A stretch of 64,000 bases of DNA from Spartobacteria bacterium (lineage in GTDB: Bacteria; Verrucomicrobiota; Verrucomicrobiia; Chthoniobacterales; UBA10450): the NCBI GenBank assembly GCA_003134765.1, contig PLCM01000018.1, positions 99,465 to 163,464 of the forward strand, written 5' to 3'. Within the stretch, counting starts at the first letter, position 1; every line of letters starts with the position of its first letter. Shown here one piece after another: positions 8,693-17,370 of the stretch. The notes below the pieces were generated by a model that ran no database searches, was not told the origin of the DNA, and saw only the letters and a program-made list of their open reading frames with translations. The position numbers and the translations under genes were made by a program.

Positions 8693-9525
8693 TGTCACGA
8701 GACGCGCGTTTTTGGCGGAACGTCGCGTTTATCACGGTCGCGCATCTTGCCGTTTTTCTGGCGTTGGCGCGTGGCAGCCGGGAGGAGGCCCCGCCTAATT
8801 TGCAAGCCGTCGTTTGGATGAACAGCGAAGCGGCCGCGGCGGCAACGAAGGACACGCCAGCTCCTTTGCCCGTCGCGACCCCGGCACCGATCGAGACACT
8901 GGACGAGCCAGCAAGCCCGGTCGCCACCAAGAGCGAAATCCAGATGCCGTCGCCGACTTCCACGCCGACGATCGTCCCCAAGCCGAGTCCAACCCCCAGC
9001 CCCACGCCCAGGATTTCCCCGAAGCCAACACCAAAACCGACTCCGAAAGCGACACCAAAAAAGAGCCCTGAGGCCAAGGCGACCCCGAAAGCGTTACCGA
9101 AAAAAGAGAAGGATGATTCGGAAAAGAAATCCGCCACTCCGAAGAAGGAATCGAGCCCGTCATCGAATCAAAGTCCCGACAAGTCGGACAGTCCCGGCAA
9201 AGGATCGGGAAACGGAACGACGCAGCCTTCCGAATTTGCCTGGTACGGGACGATGCTGCACGATCGTTTCCACAAAGCCTGGGAACAGCCGACGAGCATC
9301 GTCGCCACTGGCGTGAAGATGTCGACGATCGTGAAACTTCGGATCGAAAAAGATGGTCGCGTCTCGAAGTTCACGATCGTGAAGCCGTCCGGAAACGTGG
9401 TCATGGATGAGTCCGTCGCCGCGATCGCGCGACGCGTGACGCAGGTCGATCCTCTCCCCAATGGATTGGCCAAAGGCGCCTCCTACGAGGTAAAGATCGA
9501 TTTCGAATTGAACGCGGAACAATGA
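8692..9525 (+). CDS. tonB: TonB/TolA-like energy transducer with proline-rich periplasmic linker
   Basis: Links the ExbBD motor to the outer membrane. The 277-residue product has an N-terminal membrane anchor (VAFITVAHLAVFLALA, about 7-23). A long Pro/Lys/Ser/Thr-rich spacer (about 60-165) follows, with PTPKPTPK-type repeats. The C-terminal TonB-like fold is about 185-277 (STIVKLRIEKDGRVSKFTIV, then ESVAAIARRV). The ATG overlaps the exbD stop; GTG one codon earlier is an alternative. A decayed copy of its last 20 codons lies at 11890-11950 after the next gene. Confidence 0.85.
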   Translation: MSRDARFWRNVAFITVAHLAVFLALARGSREEAPPNLQAVVWMNSEAAAAATKDTPAPLPVATPAPIETLDEPASPVATKSEIQMPSPTSTPTIVPKPSPTPSPTPRISPKPTPKPTPKATPKKSPEAKATPKALPKKEKDDSEKKSATPKKESSPSSNQSPDKSDSPGKGSGNGTTQPSEFAWYGTMLHDRFHKAWEQPTSIVATGVKMSTIVKLRIEKDGRVSKFTIVKPSGNVVMDESVAAIARRVTQVDPLPNGLAKGASYEVKIDFELNAEQ

Positions 9526-11834
9526 GGCCAGTCGGTCCCGGCTTCGTCGCGACGTTGATTTCCTGGCTCGGCCTCGGGCTGGTGGCATTTCTTACGATTT
9601 GGTTTCAGCGTCCACCGCTCCTCGTCCCAGCCTCGGCGGCGGCGACCGAGTTTTCCGCCGGGCGCGCGATTCATCACGTGGAGGCGATTGCCCGATCGCC
9701 CCGGCCCATCGGGTCGGCGAATCACGCCGCGGCGCGCGATTACATTTTTCAACAGCTTCGTGCGCTCGGCCTTGAGTCCGAAATTCAAAAAACGACAGCG
9801 GTGAACTCGACCTTGGCGCCGTTTTATGTTGCGGGAAGAATCGAGAACATCGTCGCGCGCCGGAAAGGCGCCGGCGAAGGACGCGCCGTGCTGCTGGTGG
9901 CGCATTACGATTCGGTGCCGACCGGCCCGGGCGCGAATGACGACGGCGTCGCGGTCGCTACTCTGCTGGAAACCGCGCGGGCCCTTTCCGTGAGCGATCA
10001 GCAGCTCAGAAACGACGTCATATTCCTGTTCACCGACGCGGAAGAGACCGGGCTCCTGGGCGCGCGCGCGTTTGTGGCCGAACATCCCTGGGCGAAAGAG
10101 GTGGAGGTCGCGCTGAATTTCGAAGCGCGTGGAAGCGGCGGCCCGGCGATCATGTTTGAGACGAGCCCCAACAATGGGGCTTTGATCCGGGCGCTGACGA
10201 AAGCCACGCCATATCCGCTGGCCAATTCGCTCTCGTACGAAATTTACAAGCGCCTGCCGAACGACAGCGACTTGACCGTTTTCAAGGAGGCGGGCTGGCA
10301 GGGGATGAACTTTGCCTACATCAACGGCCTGACGCATTATCACACTCAGCTCGACAATCTGGAAAACGTCGACGCGCGGAGCCTGCAACATCACGGCTCC
10401 TATGCGCTCGCGCTGAGCCGTTACTTTGGCTCGGCCGTTCCAGGAGTGAAACCAGAAGGGGACGCGATCTACTTCGACGCACTTGGATTTCTGCTCGTGC
10501 GCTACCCTACGTGGCTCGCGTGGCCGTTGTCGATTGGAGTGCTCCTGTTATTTGCCGGTATTATGTGGCTTGGGTTCCGGCGGAAGGCCTTAACGAGGCG
10601 GGGGGTCGCTCTCGGCGGGTTTATTTTTTTTCTTTGTTATGTCGCGGCTGCGGCGGCGGTTGGCAGCGCCTGGTGGCTCGCGCGTCGACTCCATCCGCAA
10701 TTCAGCTTGATTCCGCAGGGCGATAGCTACAACCACGGGCTCTATGTAATCGCATTTGCGACGCTGACTCTCGCGACCACCACGGCGATTGTCGCCTCGC
10801 TCGGAAGAAGAATCAGCGGATCAGATCTTTTCGTCGGTGCGCTCCTTTGGTGGGCCGCGTTAATGATCTTGGCGACGATCTGGATCGTTGGCGGCAGTTA
10901 CTTTCTGACCTGGCCTTTGTTCTTTGCCCTGCCTGGGCTCGGTTACGCGTTCATCAGGCAGGATGAAAACGCTCGCCCCGCCCTAAAACTCGCCGCCGCT
11001 TCCCTCGGCGCGCTTCCGGGCATCCTGCTCGTCGTTCCGTTCGTCCACCTTGTCTTCATTGCAATGCCATTCGCTTTGGCGCCCGCGCTGGCTCTCGCCC
11101 TCGTGTTGTTGTCGGCGCTGCTCGTTCCACTTCTCCGCAGTTCGACGGCAGGGAACCGATGGGCATTTCCTGGAACTATCGCGGCGATCGCCCTCCTTTT
11201 CTTCATCCTGGCCGGCACGAGCCCTGGCTTCGACAAGGAGCACCGCCAATCGAACCACATTCTTTATATCTTAAACGCCGCAACGCAGCGCGCTCTCTGG
11301 ATTAGTTCGGACGCGCGACCCGACGAATGGACAGAGCAGTTCCTCGGCAAACAGCCGGAGCGCGGTCCGCTCGTGGATCCAATCCCGCTGGGCCGGAAAA
11401 CCTATCTGCAAGCGCCAGCTCCGGTTGCGTCGTTCAGACCTCCCGAAGCGCAGGTGCTGGAAGATGTGACGGCGAACGGCATCCGGCATTTGCGCCTTCG
11501 TCTCGCCTCTCCGCGGGGTGCCGAACGCATCAGCGTTCAAATTCGCGCGGAAGTCCTTGGCGCGGCGCTCGATGGTAAGCCTCTGTCGTCAAACACGGCC
11601 GCAAGGGAGCTGGAAAAGACCTGGAGTTTGCTTTATCTCGCGCTGCCGAAAGAGGGGATCGAGCTGGTCATCGAGACGAGATCGACTCCGCCGTTGACCA
11701 TGCGAGTGGTGGACGAAAGCTACGGGCTGCCGCCGCTCGGCGGCGCGCCCCCGAGGGACAGACCTTCGCACATGATGCCCGCGCCGTTCTTCCGCAGTGA
11801 CTTCAGTCTCGTCAGCCAGGATTATTCGTTTTAA
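9522..11834 (+). CDS. M28-family zinc metallopeptidase with polytopic membrane C-terminal region
   Basis: Predicted membrane-bound aminopeptidase-like enzyme. After an N-terminal membrane helix (WLGLGLVAFLTIWF), the M28 domain (about 45-305) shows the di-zinc ligands: HYDSVPTGPGANDDG (His and Asp), TDAEETGLLGA (Glu-Glu), NFEARGSGG, and a late His in GLTHYHTQLDN. Residues about 320-580 contain eight or so hydrophobic helices. A final soluble domain of about 190 residues follows. This layout resembles vacuolar-type M28 membrane proteases such as Pff1. The ATG overlaps the tonB stop by four bases, so it is co-translated with exbBD-tonB; the physiological substrate is unknown. Confidence 0.85.
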   Translation: MRPVGPGFVATLISWLGLGLVAFLTIWFQRPPLLVPASAAATEFSAGRAIHHVEAIARSPRPIGSANHAAARDYIFQQLRALGLESEIQKTTAVNSTLAPFYVAGRIENIVARRKGAGEGRAVLLVAHYDSVPTGPGANDDGVAVATLLETARALSVSDQQLRNDVIFLFTDAEETGLLGARAFVAEHPWAKEVEVALNFEARGSGGPAIMFETSPNNGALIRALTKATPYPLANSLSYEIYKRLPNDSDLTVFKEAGWQGMNFAYINGLTHYHTQLDNLENVDARSLQHHGSYALALSRYFGSAVPGVKPEGDAIYFDALGFLLVRYPTWLAWPLSIGVLLLFAGIMWLGFRRKALTRRGVALGGFIFFLCYVAAAAAVGSAWWLARRLHPQFSLIPQGDSYNHGLYVIAFATLTLATTTAIVASLGRRISGSDLFVGALLWWAALMILATIWIVGGSYFLTWPLFFALPGLGYAFIRQDENARPALKLAAASLGALPGILLVVPFVHLVFIAMPFALAPALALALVLLSALLVPLLRSSTAGNRWAFPGTIAAIALLFFILAGTSPGFDKEHRQSNHILYILNAATQRALWISSDARPDEWTEQFLGKQPERGPLVDPIPLGRKTYLQAPAPVASFRPPEAQVLEDVTANGIRHLRLRLASPRGAERISVQIRAEVLGAALDGKPLSSNTAARELEKTWSLLYLALPKEGIELVIETRSTPPLTMRVVDESYGLPPLGGAPPRDRPSHMMPAPFFRSDFSLVSQDYSF

Positions 11835-11889
11835 TGGACGCTTTGCGCGGTAGCGATGCGAACTAAAGTCCGTTAGAGCTTACTGCAGC

Positions 11890-11950
11890 GCTTGGCCAAA
11901 GGCGGCTATTACGAAGTGAAGTCGATCTCGAAGTGAACGCCGAGAAATAA
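11890..11950 (+). pseudogene. Remnant of a tonB-type C-terminus, frameshifted
   Basis: The stretch TTGGCCAAAGGCGGCTATTA and what follows align with the last 20 codons of the intact tonB at 9465-9525 (LAKGASYEVKIDFELNAEQ). Here the reading is LAKGGYYEVK, then after one missing base VDLEVNAEK and a TAA stop. Nothing TonB-like is legible upstream. This suggests a second tonB once lay after the M28 gene and was deleted except for its tail. Confidence 0.75.
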
Positions 11951-12033
11951 TCTTCTGTAGCCCCGCCCTGTGGGCGGCGTGGGAGCCCACGTGCCAACTC
12001 TCGCGCTTCGCACAGCGAAGCGGCTACAGAAGA
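11951..12033. repeat. TGTAGCC-type palindromic repeat
   Basis: Terminal inverted repeats TCTTCTGTAGCC (11951-11962) and GGCTACAGAAGA (12022-12033) enclose two internal hairpins (CCGCCCTGTGGGCGG and CTTCGCACAGCGAAG). Its right half is the reverse complement of sequence in the lgt-exbB gap near 7200. Confidence 0.8.
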
Positions 12034-12056
12034 GCAAGCGAAGCGCGACAGGAGAG

Positions 12057-13088
12057 TTAGAGCAGCGCGAGTGATTTGCCTTCGCGATGCTCCACTTGGT
12101 CCATCGTGCATTGCCGGGGCGATTTGTCGGGCCGGTAGCGGATGATTTTCGTGCCGTGCCGAAAGCGCTCCCCGGTGAAGTGATCGTAGGTGACCTCGAC
12201 GACAGTCTTGGGATCAACCGGTTCCCATTCGCCGGTTCGTTCGGTGCTCCAGCGGCTCGGACCACCGGGCGCATTGCCGGTAAACCCCGGTTTCTTTTTC
12301 AAGGCTTCAAATTTCTTCGTCAGCTCGCTGCGTTCATTCACTTTGAACGCTGAGGTGAAACCGACGTGATTAAGCAAACCGTCTTCGTCGTACAAACCGA
12401 GGAGGAGCGAACCCACCAGGCGCGACCCAGTCGCATACCGGAAACCGCCCACCACGCAATCGGCGGTCCGGATTTGTTTCACTTTCACCACCGCGGTCCG
12501 TTCGCCGGAGGCGTAGGGCGCGTCCAGCTGCTTGGCGATCACGCCATCCAGGTTGCCGCCAACCTTGTCGAACCATTTCTTTGCTTTCCTGAGATCGGTC
12601 GTCGCGGGCGACAAGCGGAGTCGCCCTTTCGCCTTCAAATTCTTGCGGGCGAAGGCTTCGAGTTCTTGGCGTCGTTCGCGCAAGGGCAAACCAAGCAGCG
12701 ATTTGCCGGTTATGTCCGCGAGCAGATCGAAAACGATCAGCAAGGCCGGATGCGCCACGGCCAGTTTTTGCACGCGACTCGCGGCCGGATGCAGACGCAG
12801 CTGCAACTCGTCGAACGAAAGCACGCCGCCCACCGGAATGGCGAGCTCGCCATCGACCACAAAACGTTTCGTCGTGGTCCGCCGAAGCTGATCGACGACG
12901 TCGGGAAAGTAACGTGCCAGGGGCTGGCCGGCTTTCGATTGCAGGAAGACCTTCTCTCCATCGCGAAAAGCGATGCAACGGAAGCCATCCCATTTCGGCT
13001 CGTACTGCCAGGCATCGCCAATGGGAATTTCGTCGACGGCACGGGCCTCCATCGGCGGCAGCGGTGGTTTGAGTTGGAGCGGCATCAT
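12057..13088 (-). CDS. Stand-alone ATP-dependent DNA ligase (LigC/LigD ligase-domain type)
   Basis: Seals DNA nicks using ATP. The 343-residue product has the nucleotidyltransferase domain at about 1-195, with motif I EPKWDGFR (AMP-accepting Lys at about 32), motif III-like LLIVFDLLADITG, and motif IV DGVIAKQLDAPYASG. The motif V/VI region is VVKVKQIRTADCVVGGF, followed by a C-terminal OB domain ending FRHGTKIIRYRPDK. It is the size of LigC-type ligases and lacks the primase and phosphoesterase domains of full LigD. No ku gene is present in the window. An unknown gene on the same strand lies just upstream, so the two may be co-transcribed across a repeat. ATG codons at 13088 and 13085 are both possible starts. 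Confidence 0.87.
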   Translation of the reverse strand: MMPLQLKPPLPPMEARAVDEIPIGDAWQYEPKWDGFRCIAFRDGEKVFLQSKAGQPLARYFPDVVDQLRRTTTKRFVVDGELAIPVGGVLSFDELQLRLHPAASRVQKLAVAHPALLIVFDLLADITGKSLLGLPLRERRQELEAFARKNLKAKGRLRLSPATTDLRKAKKWFDKVGGNLDGVIAKQLDAPYASGERTAVVKVKQIRTADCVVGGFRYATGSRLVGSLLLGLYDEDGLLNHVGFTSAFKVNERSELTKKFEALKKKPGFTGNAPGGPSRWSTERTGEWEPVDPKTVVEVTYDHFTGERFRHGTKIIRYRPDKSPRQCTMDQVEHREGKSLALL

Positions 13089-13103
13089 CAAATCAATAGC
13101 TCA

Positions 13104-13213
13104 GTCATCCCGAGCGGAGCGAAGCGCAGTCGAGGGACCCCGTGGAATGTCGTGCCGGGCCCATGGCGCGTCGAGATGGGGTCGCGGGGTCCTTCGACTC
13201 CGCTCAGGATGAC
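13104..13213. repeat. Type A palindromic repeat upstream of the ligase gene
   Basis: Starts GTCATCCCGAGCGGAGCG, ends CGCTCAGGATGAC, with inner arms GGGACCCCGTGG and GCGGGGTCCTTCG. It lies between the ligase and the unknown gene 13240-13860. A second type A copy sits on the other side of that gene. Confidence 0.85.
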
Positions 13214-13239
13214 AAGCAATTTGCAGTAGTACCACAAAA

Positions 13240-13860
13240 TCATTTCGTGTATCTCCGCGGCTCGAGCTTTGGTGGGCGCTTTCCTTTTCGCACTGCGCCC
13301 GCCACGGAGATGTAGGTGAGTTCGCACCGATCGACCGCAGAGCGGAGCAATAATCCGCCGCGGCTCATGTCCCCGCGACCCACGAAGTCAGCCGGGAAAC
13401 AGAGCCGTTGTCCGAAATGCTCGAGAAGCACGTCGACGTATTTTGGGGTTGCGATGCTGCCGAGCAAAACGACTTCACTTTCCGCCGGCAATTGTTTCGC
13501 GAGCCGCTGGACGTCGCGCTCGAGCGGAGCGCGATAACGCGGGTTCGTTTCGTCGATGTCCACTCCGGCGAATTCCTGCAGGTCAGCCAGCTTGATCGGC
13601 GTTGCGGCCGGAACCAATCCACGCGTCGGGGTGATGACGAGGACGTCGGAACGCTTCCGCCGCGGCGCCGCGAAGGCGTTGGCATAAGCGAGCTTGCCGC
13701 GGAAGTAGAGACCGCTGAGAAACGCGAACACTTCGCCGAGAGCCGGCGGTTTCTCGCTCCTTAACCGGCGGGCCAGATCGAATTGAGCGCGTTCACTCAT
13801 TATAAGCCGGGCGCGCTGGCCGCCGGCATAAGCGGGTGAAAGAAGAAAAATGCGATTCAT
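13240..13860 (-). CDS. Conserved hypothetical protein next to a DNA ligase
   Basis: I do not recognise a named family. The 206-residue product starts MNRIFLLSPAYAGGQRARLI and is soluble, with no signal peptide. It contains a predicted alpha/beta core with LVITPTRGLVPA and SEVVLLGSIATPKYVDVL. Two short motifs, GGQRARLI and SGLYFRGKLAYA, look conserved-type. The start at 13860 was chosen over 13899 because the family-like sequence begins there. Position and strand suggest expression with the ligase, so a nucleic-acid-related role is possible but unproven. Confidence 0.7.
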   Translation of the reverse strand: MNRIFLLSPAYAGGQRARLIMSERAQFDLARRLRSEKPPALGEVFAFLSGLYFRGKLAYANAFAAPRRKRSDVLVITPTRGLVPAATPIKLADLQEFAGVDIDETNPRYRAPLERDVQRLAKQLPAESEVVLLGSIATPKYVDVLLEHFGQRLCFPADFVGRGDMSRGGLLLRSAVDRCELTYISVAGAVRKGKRPPKLEPRRYTK

Positions 13861-13907
13861 CGGGCTCAGGAAGCAACCGTCATTTGCGCGCCGGATCAAC
13901 TTGCGCC

Positions 13908-13997
13908 GTCATCCTGAGCGAAGCGAAGCGGAGCCGAAGGACCCCGTTGAACGACTCTCGACCTGCCGCGGCATCCCTCGACTTCGCTCGGGATGAC
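13908..13997. repeat. Type A palindromic repeat upstream of purD
   Basis: Starts GTCATCCTGAGCGAAGCG, ends CGCTCGGGATGAC. The ATGAC at its right end opens an artificial frame (from 13993) in front of purD. Confidence 0.85.
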
Positions 13998-14061
13998 TGC
14001 GCAAGAGTCTCGCCCTACCAAAACTTGCTTTGAACTGCTTTCCCGAGGACGCTTCGTTCCC

Positions 14062-15345
14062 GTGAAAATTCTCGTCGTCGGCAGCGGTGGCCGCGAACAC
14101 GCGCTCGCCTGGAAACTGAAGCAATCCGCCGCAGTCGATCGAATCTTTTGCGCGCCCGGAAATGCCGGGACGGCGGAGATCGGCGAGAATGTCGATATCA
14201 AGGCGACCGATTTTTCCGCCCTGACCCGCTTCACCAGGGAGAACCGCATCGGCCTCACGGTCATTGGCCCGGACGATCCGCTCGCTGCCGGCATCGTGGA
14301 TATTTTTCAGGAGGAAGGCCTTAGAGTTTTCGGACCGACGAAGTCAGCGGCGCGCCTCGAGTCATCGAAGATTTTTGCCAAGGAGCTGATGCGCGCGAAA
14401 CGGATTCCAACCGCGCGCGCGGCGATCTTCGAGAAACAGGAGGCCGCTTTTGCGTTTCTGAAAGAGTCGCATTTTCCGATCGTGATCAAAGCGGACGGGC
14501 TCGCGCTGGGGAAGGGCGTGATTGTGGCGAGGAACATTCAGGAAGGGCAGGTCGCAGTCGAGGCGATGATGAGCGAACGGCGGTTCGGCGAAGCGGGCCG
14601 GCGCCTTTTGATCGAAGAATGCCTGGCCGGCTCGGAGTGCTCGCTCCACGCGCTCGTGGACGGGAAACATTTTCGCATGCTCGCGAGCGCACGGGATCAC
14701 AAGCGCGCGTTTGATGGCGACACCGGTCCCAACACGGGCGGCATGGGCGCGTTCAGCCCGGCAAATAACTTTGGGGACGAATTGAGCGGACAGTTCGATC
14801 GCGAAGTCATGCAGCCGTTACTCGACGGGTTGCGCGAGGGCGGCGTCACGTATCGGGGGCTTCTTTTCCCAGGCCTGATGATCACGGCGGACGGCCCGCG
14901 CGTGCTCGAATTCAACTGCCGCTTTGGCGATCCGGAGACGCAGGCGATCCTGCCGCGTTTGAAATCCGATTTACTGCCGCTCCTCGAAGCTGCGATCGAC
15001 GGCACCCTGGATGGCGTCACAATCGAATGGGACGCGCAGCCTGCGGTGACGGTGGTGATGGCTTCCGGCGGATATCCCGAAAAATACGAGGTGGGCAAGC
15101 CGATTTCAGGCCTGGAGACTGCTGCCTCGGAAGAGGTGCAGATTTTTCACGCGGGCACGCGCCGGGAAAACGGCGCGATAGTCACCAGTGGTGGACGCGT
15201 TCTCGCAGTGACGGCGCTCGGCGAAACCGTGGCGGCTGCCCGCACTTGCGCCTACGAAGCGGTTTCGAAGATCCATTTCGAGGGTTGTCATTATCGGCGG
15301 GACATTGCTCAGAGCGCTTTGAGCGTTAACCTCGGGGGCCACTGA
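14062..15345 (+). CDS. purD: Phosphoribosylamine-glycine ligase (GAR synthetase)
   Basis: Second step of purine synthesis: joins glycine to phosphoribosylamine with ATP. The 427-residue product has the usual length. It starts with the nucleotide-binding loop VKILVVGSGGREHALAWKL, continues with the ATP-grasp region (HFPIVIKADGLALGKGV, near 140-160), and has GDTGPNTGGMGAFSP and EFNCRFGDPETQ. The GTG at 14062 was chosen because the longer frame from 13993 starts in a palindromic repeat. The TGA overlaps the ATG of the next gene, so the two are translationally coupled. purC is 21 kb away, so purine genes are scattered. Confidence 0.94.
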   Translation: MKILVVGSGGREHALAWKLKQSAAVDRIFCAPGNAGTAEIGENVDIKATDFSALTRFTRENRIGLTVIGPDDPLAAGIVDIFQEEGLRVFGPTKSAARLESSKIFAKELMRAKRIPTARAAIFEKQEAAFAFLKESHFPIVIKADGLALGKGVIVARNIQEGQVAVEAMMSERRFGEAGRRLLIEECLAGSECSLHALVDGKHFRMLASARDHKRAFDGDTGPNTGGMGAFSPANNFGDELSGQFDREVMQPLLDGLREGGVTYRGLLFPGLMITADGPRVLEFNCRFGDPETQAILPRLKSDLLPLLEAAIDGTLDGVTIEWDAQPAVTVVMASGGYPEKYEVGKPISGLETAASEEVQIFHAGTRRENGAIVTSGGRVLAVTALGETVAAARTCAYEAVSKIHFEGCHYRRDIAQSALSVNLGGH

Positions 15346-16460
15346 TGTCGCCGCGCCTTTCACTGTTGCTTATCGCGCTCTTCGGCTGGAGCGCCGCGCT
15401 GAATTTGTCCGCGCAATCACCGGCAAAGGCGTCGCCTTCGCCGGCGTCAGCGTCCTCCGCCACTCCCGGGCCTTCGGCGACGCCTTCAACCCGCGCTTTG
15501 ATCGATTCGATGGATTCCGCAGAGCTGAAGGAAGCGATTCAGTTGTTAAGAAACAATTACATTAAGCCGGAAACATTAAGCGAAACGGAACTGAGCCGGG
15601 CGGCGTTCGAAGGGATCCTGGCGCGGCTGGGACGCGGCGTGATCCTTCTCTCGAATTCCGCCACCGAAACTTCTGAGCCGGCGGCGCCCTTTTACAGCGA
15701 AGTCCTGGAAGGGCATGTCGCCTATCTCCGGCTGGGGGCGTTGAATCGCCCGAACCTCGAGGCGCTCGATGCAAATCTGCAGACCTTGGCGGCGAAGAAA
15801 GTCGATGCCGTTGTGCTCGATTTCCGCGCCAGCCCGGCCACGAACGATTTCCCGCTCGCATCCGAGTTTGCCAAGCGATTTTGTCCGAAAGACAAACCGA
15901 TCTTTACGTTGCGCAAAACGACGGCGCGTCAGGAACGCACCTTCACTTCCGAGCGCGATCCCTCCTTTCAGGGCCTCACTCTCATTCTCGCCGATGGCGA
16001 CACGGCGGGCGCCGCGGAAGCGGTGGCAGGCGTGATTCGCATTTACGATAAGGCGCTCATCATCGGCCAGCAGACCGCCGGGCAGGCTGTGGAGTATTCG
16101 GACCTGAAACTGCCAAGCGGCAAGGTGCTGCGGGTCGCGGTCGGCGAGGCGATTTTGCCCGAGGGTCATCCGCTTTTTCCGGGCGGTCTCCAGCCGGACG
16201 TGCCCGTGGAAATGGTGGCCGTCGAAAAGCGGGAAATTTTTCAAACCAGCCGCGAGAAAGGGATGACGCCGTTTGTGGTGGAGAATTCGCGGCCGCACTT
16301 GAACGAAGCCGCGCTCATCTCCGGGAGGAACCCGGAACTGGAGGCGATGGAAGCGGCCCAACGGCGGAATCGGAGCCCGGAAAAGAGCGGAGTCCATGAC
16401 GCGGTTTTGCAGCGCGCGCTCGATCTGGTGACCTCGATCGGGATTTTCCAGAAGAGGTAG
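15345..16460 (+). CDS. Secreted S41 (C-terminal processing protease)-like protein lacking catalytic residues
   Basis: The 371-residue product has a signal peptide (about 1-24, LSLLLIALFGWSAALNLSAQ), an Ala/Ser/Pro-rich spacer, and a domain resembling the S41 protease core: GHVAYLRLGALNR, VDAVVLDFRASP, then LILADGDTAGAAEAVAGVI and ALIIGQQTAGQAVEY. In active S41 enzymes these last two carry the nucleophile Ser (S-A-S-A-S-E pattern) and the Lys (G-x-x-T-x-G-K). Here both are replaced (TAGAAEA, TAGQ). It has no PDZ domain. It probably acts as a binding or scaffold protein in the periplasm. It is coupled to purD by a one-base overlap; whether that link is functional is unknown. Confidence 0.72.
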   Translation: MSPRLSLLLIALFGWSAALNLSAQSPAKASPSPASASSATPGPSATPSTRALIDSMDSAELKEAIQLLRNNYIKPETLSETELSRAAFEGILARLGRGVILLSNSATETSEPAAPFYSEVLEGHVAYLRLGALNRPNLEALDANLQTLAAKKVDAVVLDFRASPATNDFPLASEFAKRFCPKDKPIFTLRKTTARQERTFTSERDPSFQGLTLILADGDTAGAAEAVAGVIRIYDKALIIGQQTAGQAVEYSDLKLPSGKVLRVAVGEAILPEGHPLFPGGLQPDVPVEMVAVEKREIFQTSREKGMTPFVVENSRPHLNEAALISGRNPELEAMEAAQRRNRSPEKSGVHDAVLQRALDLVTSIGIFQKR

Positions 16461-16469
16461 GGACATTTA

Positions 16470-16550
16470 TGGTAGGGACGCCGCGCTGCGGCGTCCGCCG
16501 GTTTGGCGGCACAGTCCTCAGGCGGACGCCGCAGCGCGGCGTCCCTACCA
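16470..16550. repeat. Palindromic repeat with perfect 30-bp inverted arms upstream of rnc
   Basis: The arms 16470-16499 and 16521-16550 are exact reverse complements (outer ends TGGTAGGGACGCCGCG and CGCGGCGTCCCTACCA). It is one of the strongest potential cruciforms in the window. It extends the open frame of rnc upstream to a false ATG at 16469. Confidence 0.9.
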
Positions 16551-16588
16551 ATTGGAAAACTTGCGGCGCGGGTTTAGCATTCGCTCGG

Positions 16589-17308
16589 GTGAATCCGTTG
16601 GAAGAACGCATCGGCTACAAGTTTCGGAATTCGCTGCTCCTGGCGGAGGCGCTTACTCATCCGAGTCTTCGCCACGAAACGCATCGCGGCCATTTCGACA
16701 ACCAGCGGCTCGAGTTCCTGGGCGATGCCGTTCTTCAACTCGTCGTGACGGAACATCTTTACGGATATTTCAGCGCCGAAGCGGAAGGGAAACTGACCAA
16801 ACTGCGAGCGCGTCTCGTTTCGCGCGAAGCGCTTGCGATTCACGCGGCTGAGATTGAGCTCGGAAAATATCTGATGATGGGCAGGGGCGAGGAGGCCAGT
16901 GGCGGACGGTTGCGGAACTCGACGCTGGCCGATGCGTTTGAAGCGCTGGTCGGCGCGATCTACCTGGACAGCGATCTGGCAGCTGCGCGGCGCTTCATTC
17001 TGGAACAGGCCGCGGCCGAACTGGCGCAACTGGTAGAAGAGCCGATCGATATCAATCCCAAAGGGCAGCTGCAGGAGTTGCTCCAGGCGATTTCGCCCCG
17101 CAGCCCAGTTTACGAAGTCATGTCGCAGACCGGGCCTGAGCACCAAAAGACATTCGTGGTGCGCGCAGTTTGGGAAGGCGTCGAACTCGGCCAGGGGACG
17201 GGACGGAGTAAGAAACAGGCGGAAACCGCCGCGGCGATCGAAGCGATGACGGAAAAACGCTGGGAAAAGAATTCCGCCATGGTCGGGCGAAACTCTGTCG
17301 AGCCGTAG
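16589..17308 (+). CDS. rnc: Ribonuclease III
   Basis: Cleaves double-stranded RNA in rRNA and mRNA processing. The 239-residue product has the catalytic domain (about 1-155) with the signature NQRLEFLGDAVLQLV near residue 35 and a second acidic cluster LADAFEALVGAIYLD. A double-stranded-RNA-binding domain follows (PKGQLQELLQAISPRSPVYE to KKQAETAAAIEAM). The GTG at 16589 gives the family length; upstream codons belong to a palindromic repeat. The last nine residues (MVGRNSVEP) are encoded by a half-copy of the GGTAGGGCGA repeat whose full version lies at 52631-52694. Confidence 0.93.
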   Translation: MNPLEERIGYKFRNSLLLAEALTHPSLRHETHRGHFDNQRLEFLGDAVLQLVVTEHLYGYFSAEAEGKLTKLRARLVSREALAIHAAEIELGKYLMMGRGEEASGGRLRNSTLADAFEALVGAIYLDSDLAAARRFILEQAAAELAQLVEEPIDINPKGQLQELLQAISPRSPVYEVMSQTGPEHQKTFVVRAVWEGVELGQGTGRSKKQAETAAAIEAMTEKRWEKNSAMVGRNSVEP

Positions 17309-17363
17309 GATGGGGAGGGGTTTTGTGCCCCGATCGCGCAAGAGTCGCGGCACAAAGGCCGCT
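17280..17363. repeat. Half repeat in the rnc 3' end followed by an imperfect palindrome
   Basis: Bases 17280-17307 (GGTCGGGCGAAACTCTGTCG...) match the left half of the element at 52631 at nearly every position and form the end of rnc including its stop. Immediately after, 17310-17363 is an imperfect palindrome (GGGGAGGGGTTTTGTGCC / GGCACAAAGGCCGCTCCC). That hairpin may also separate the convergent rnc and thiD transcripts. Confidence 0.7.
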
Positions 17364-17370
17364 CCCACAT

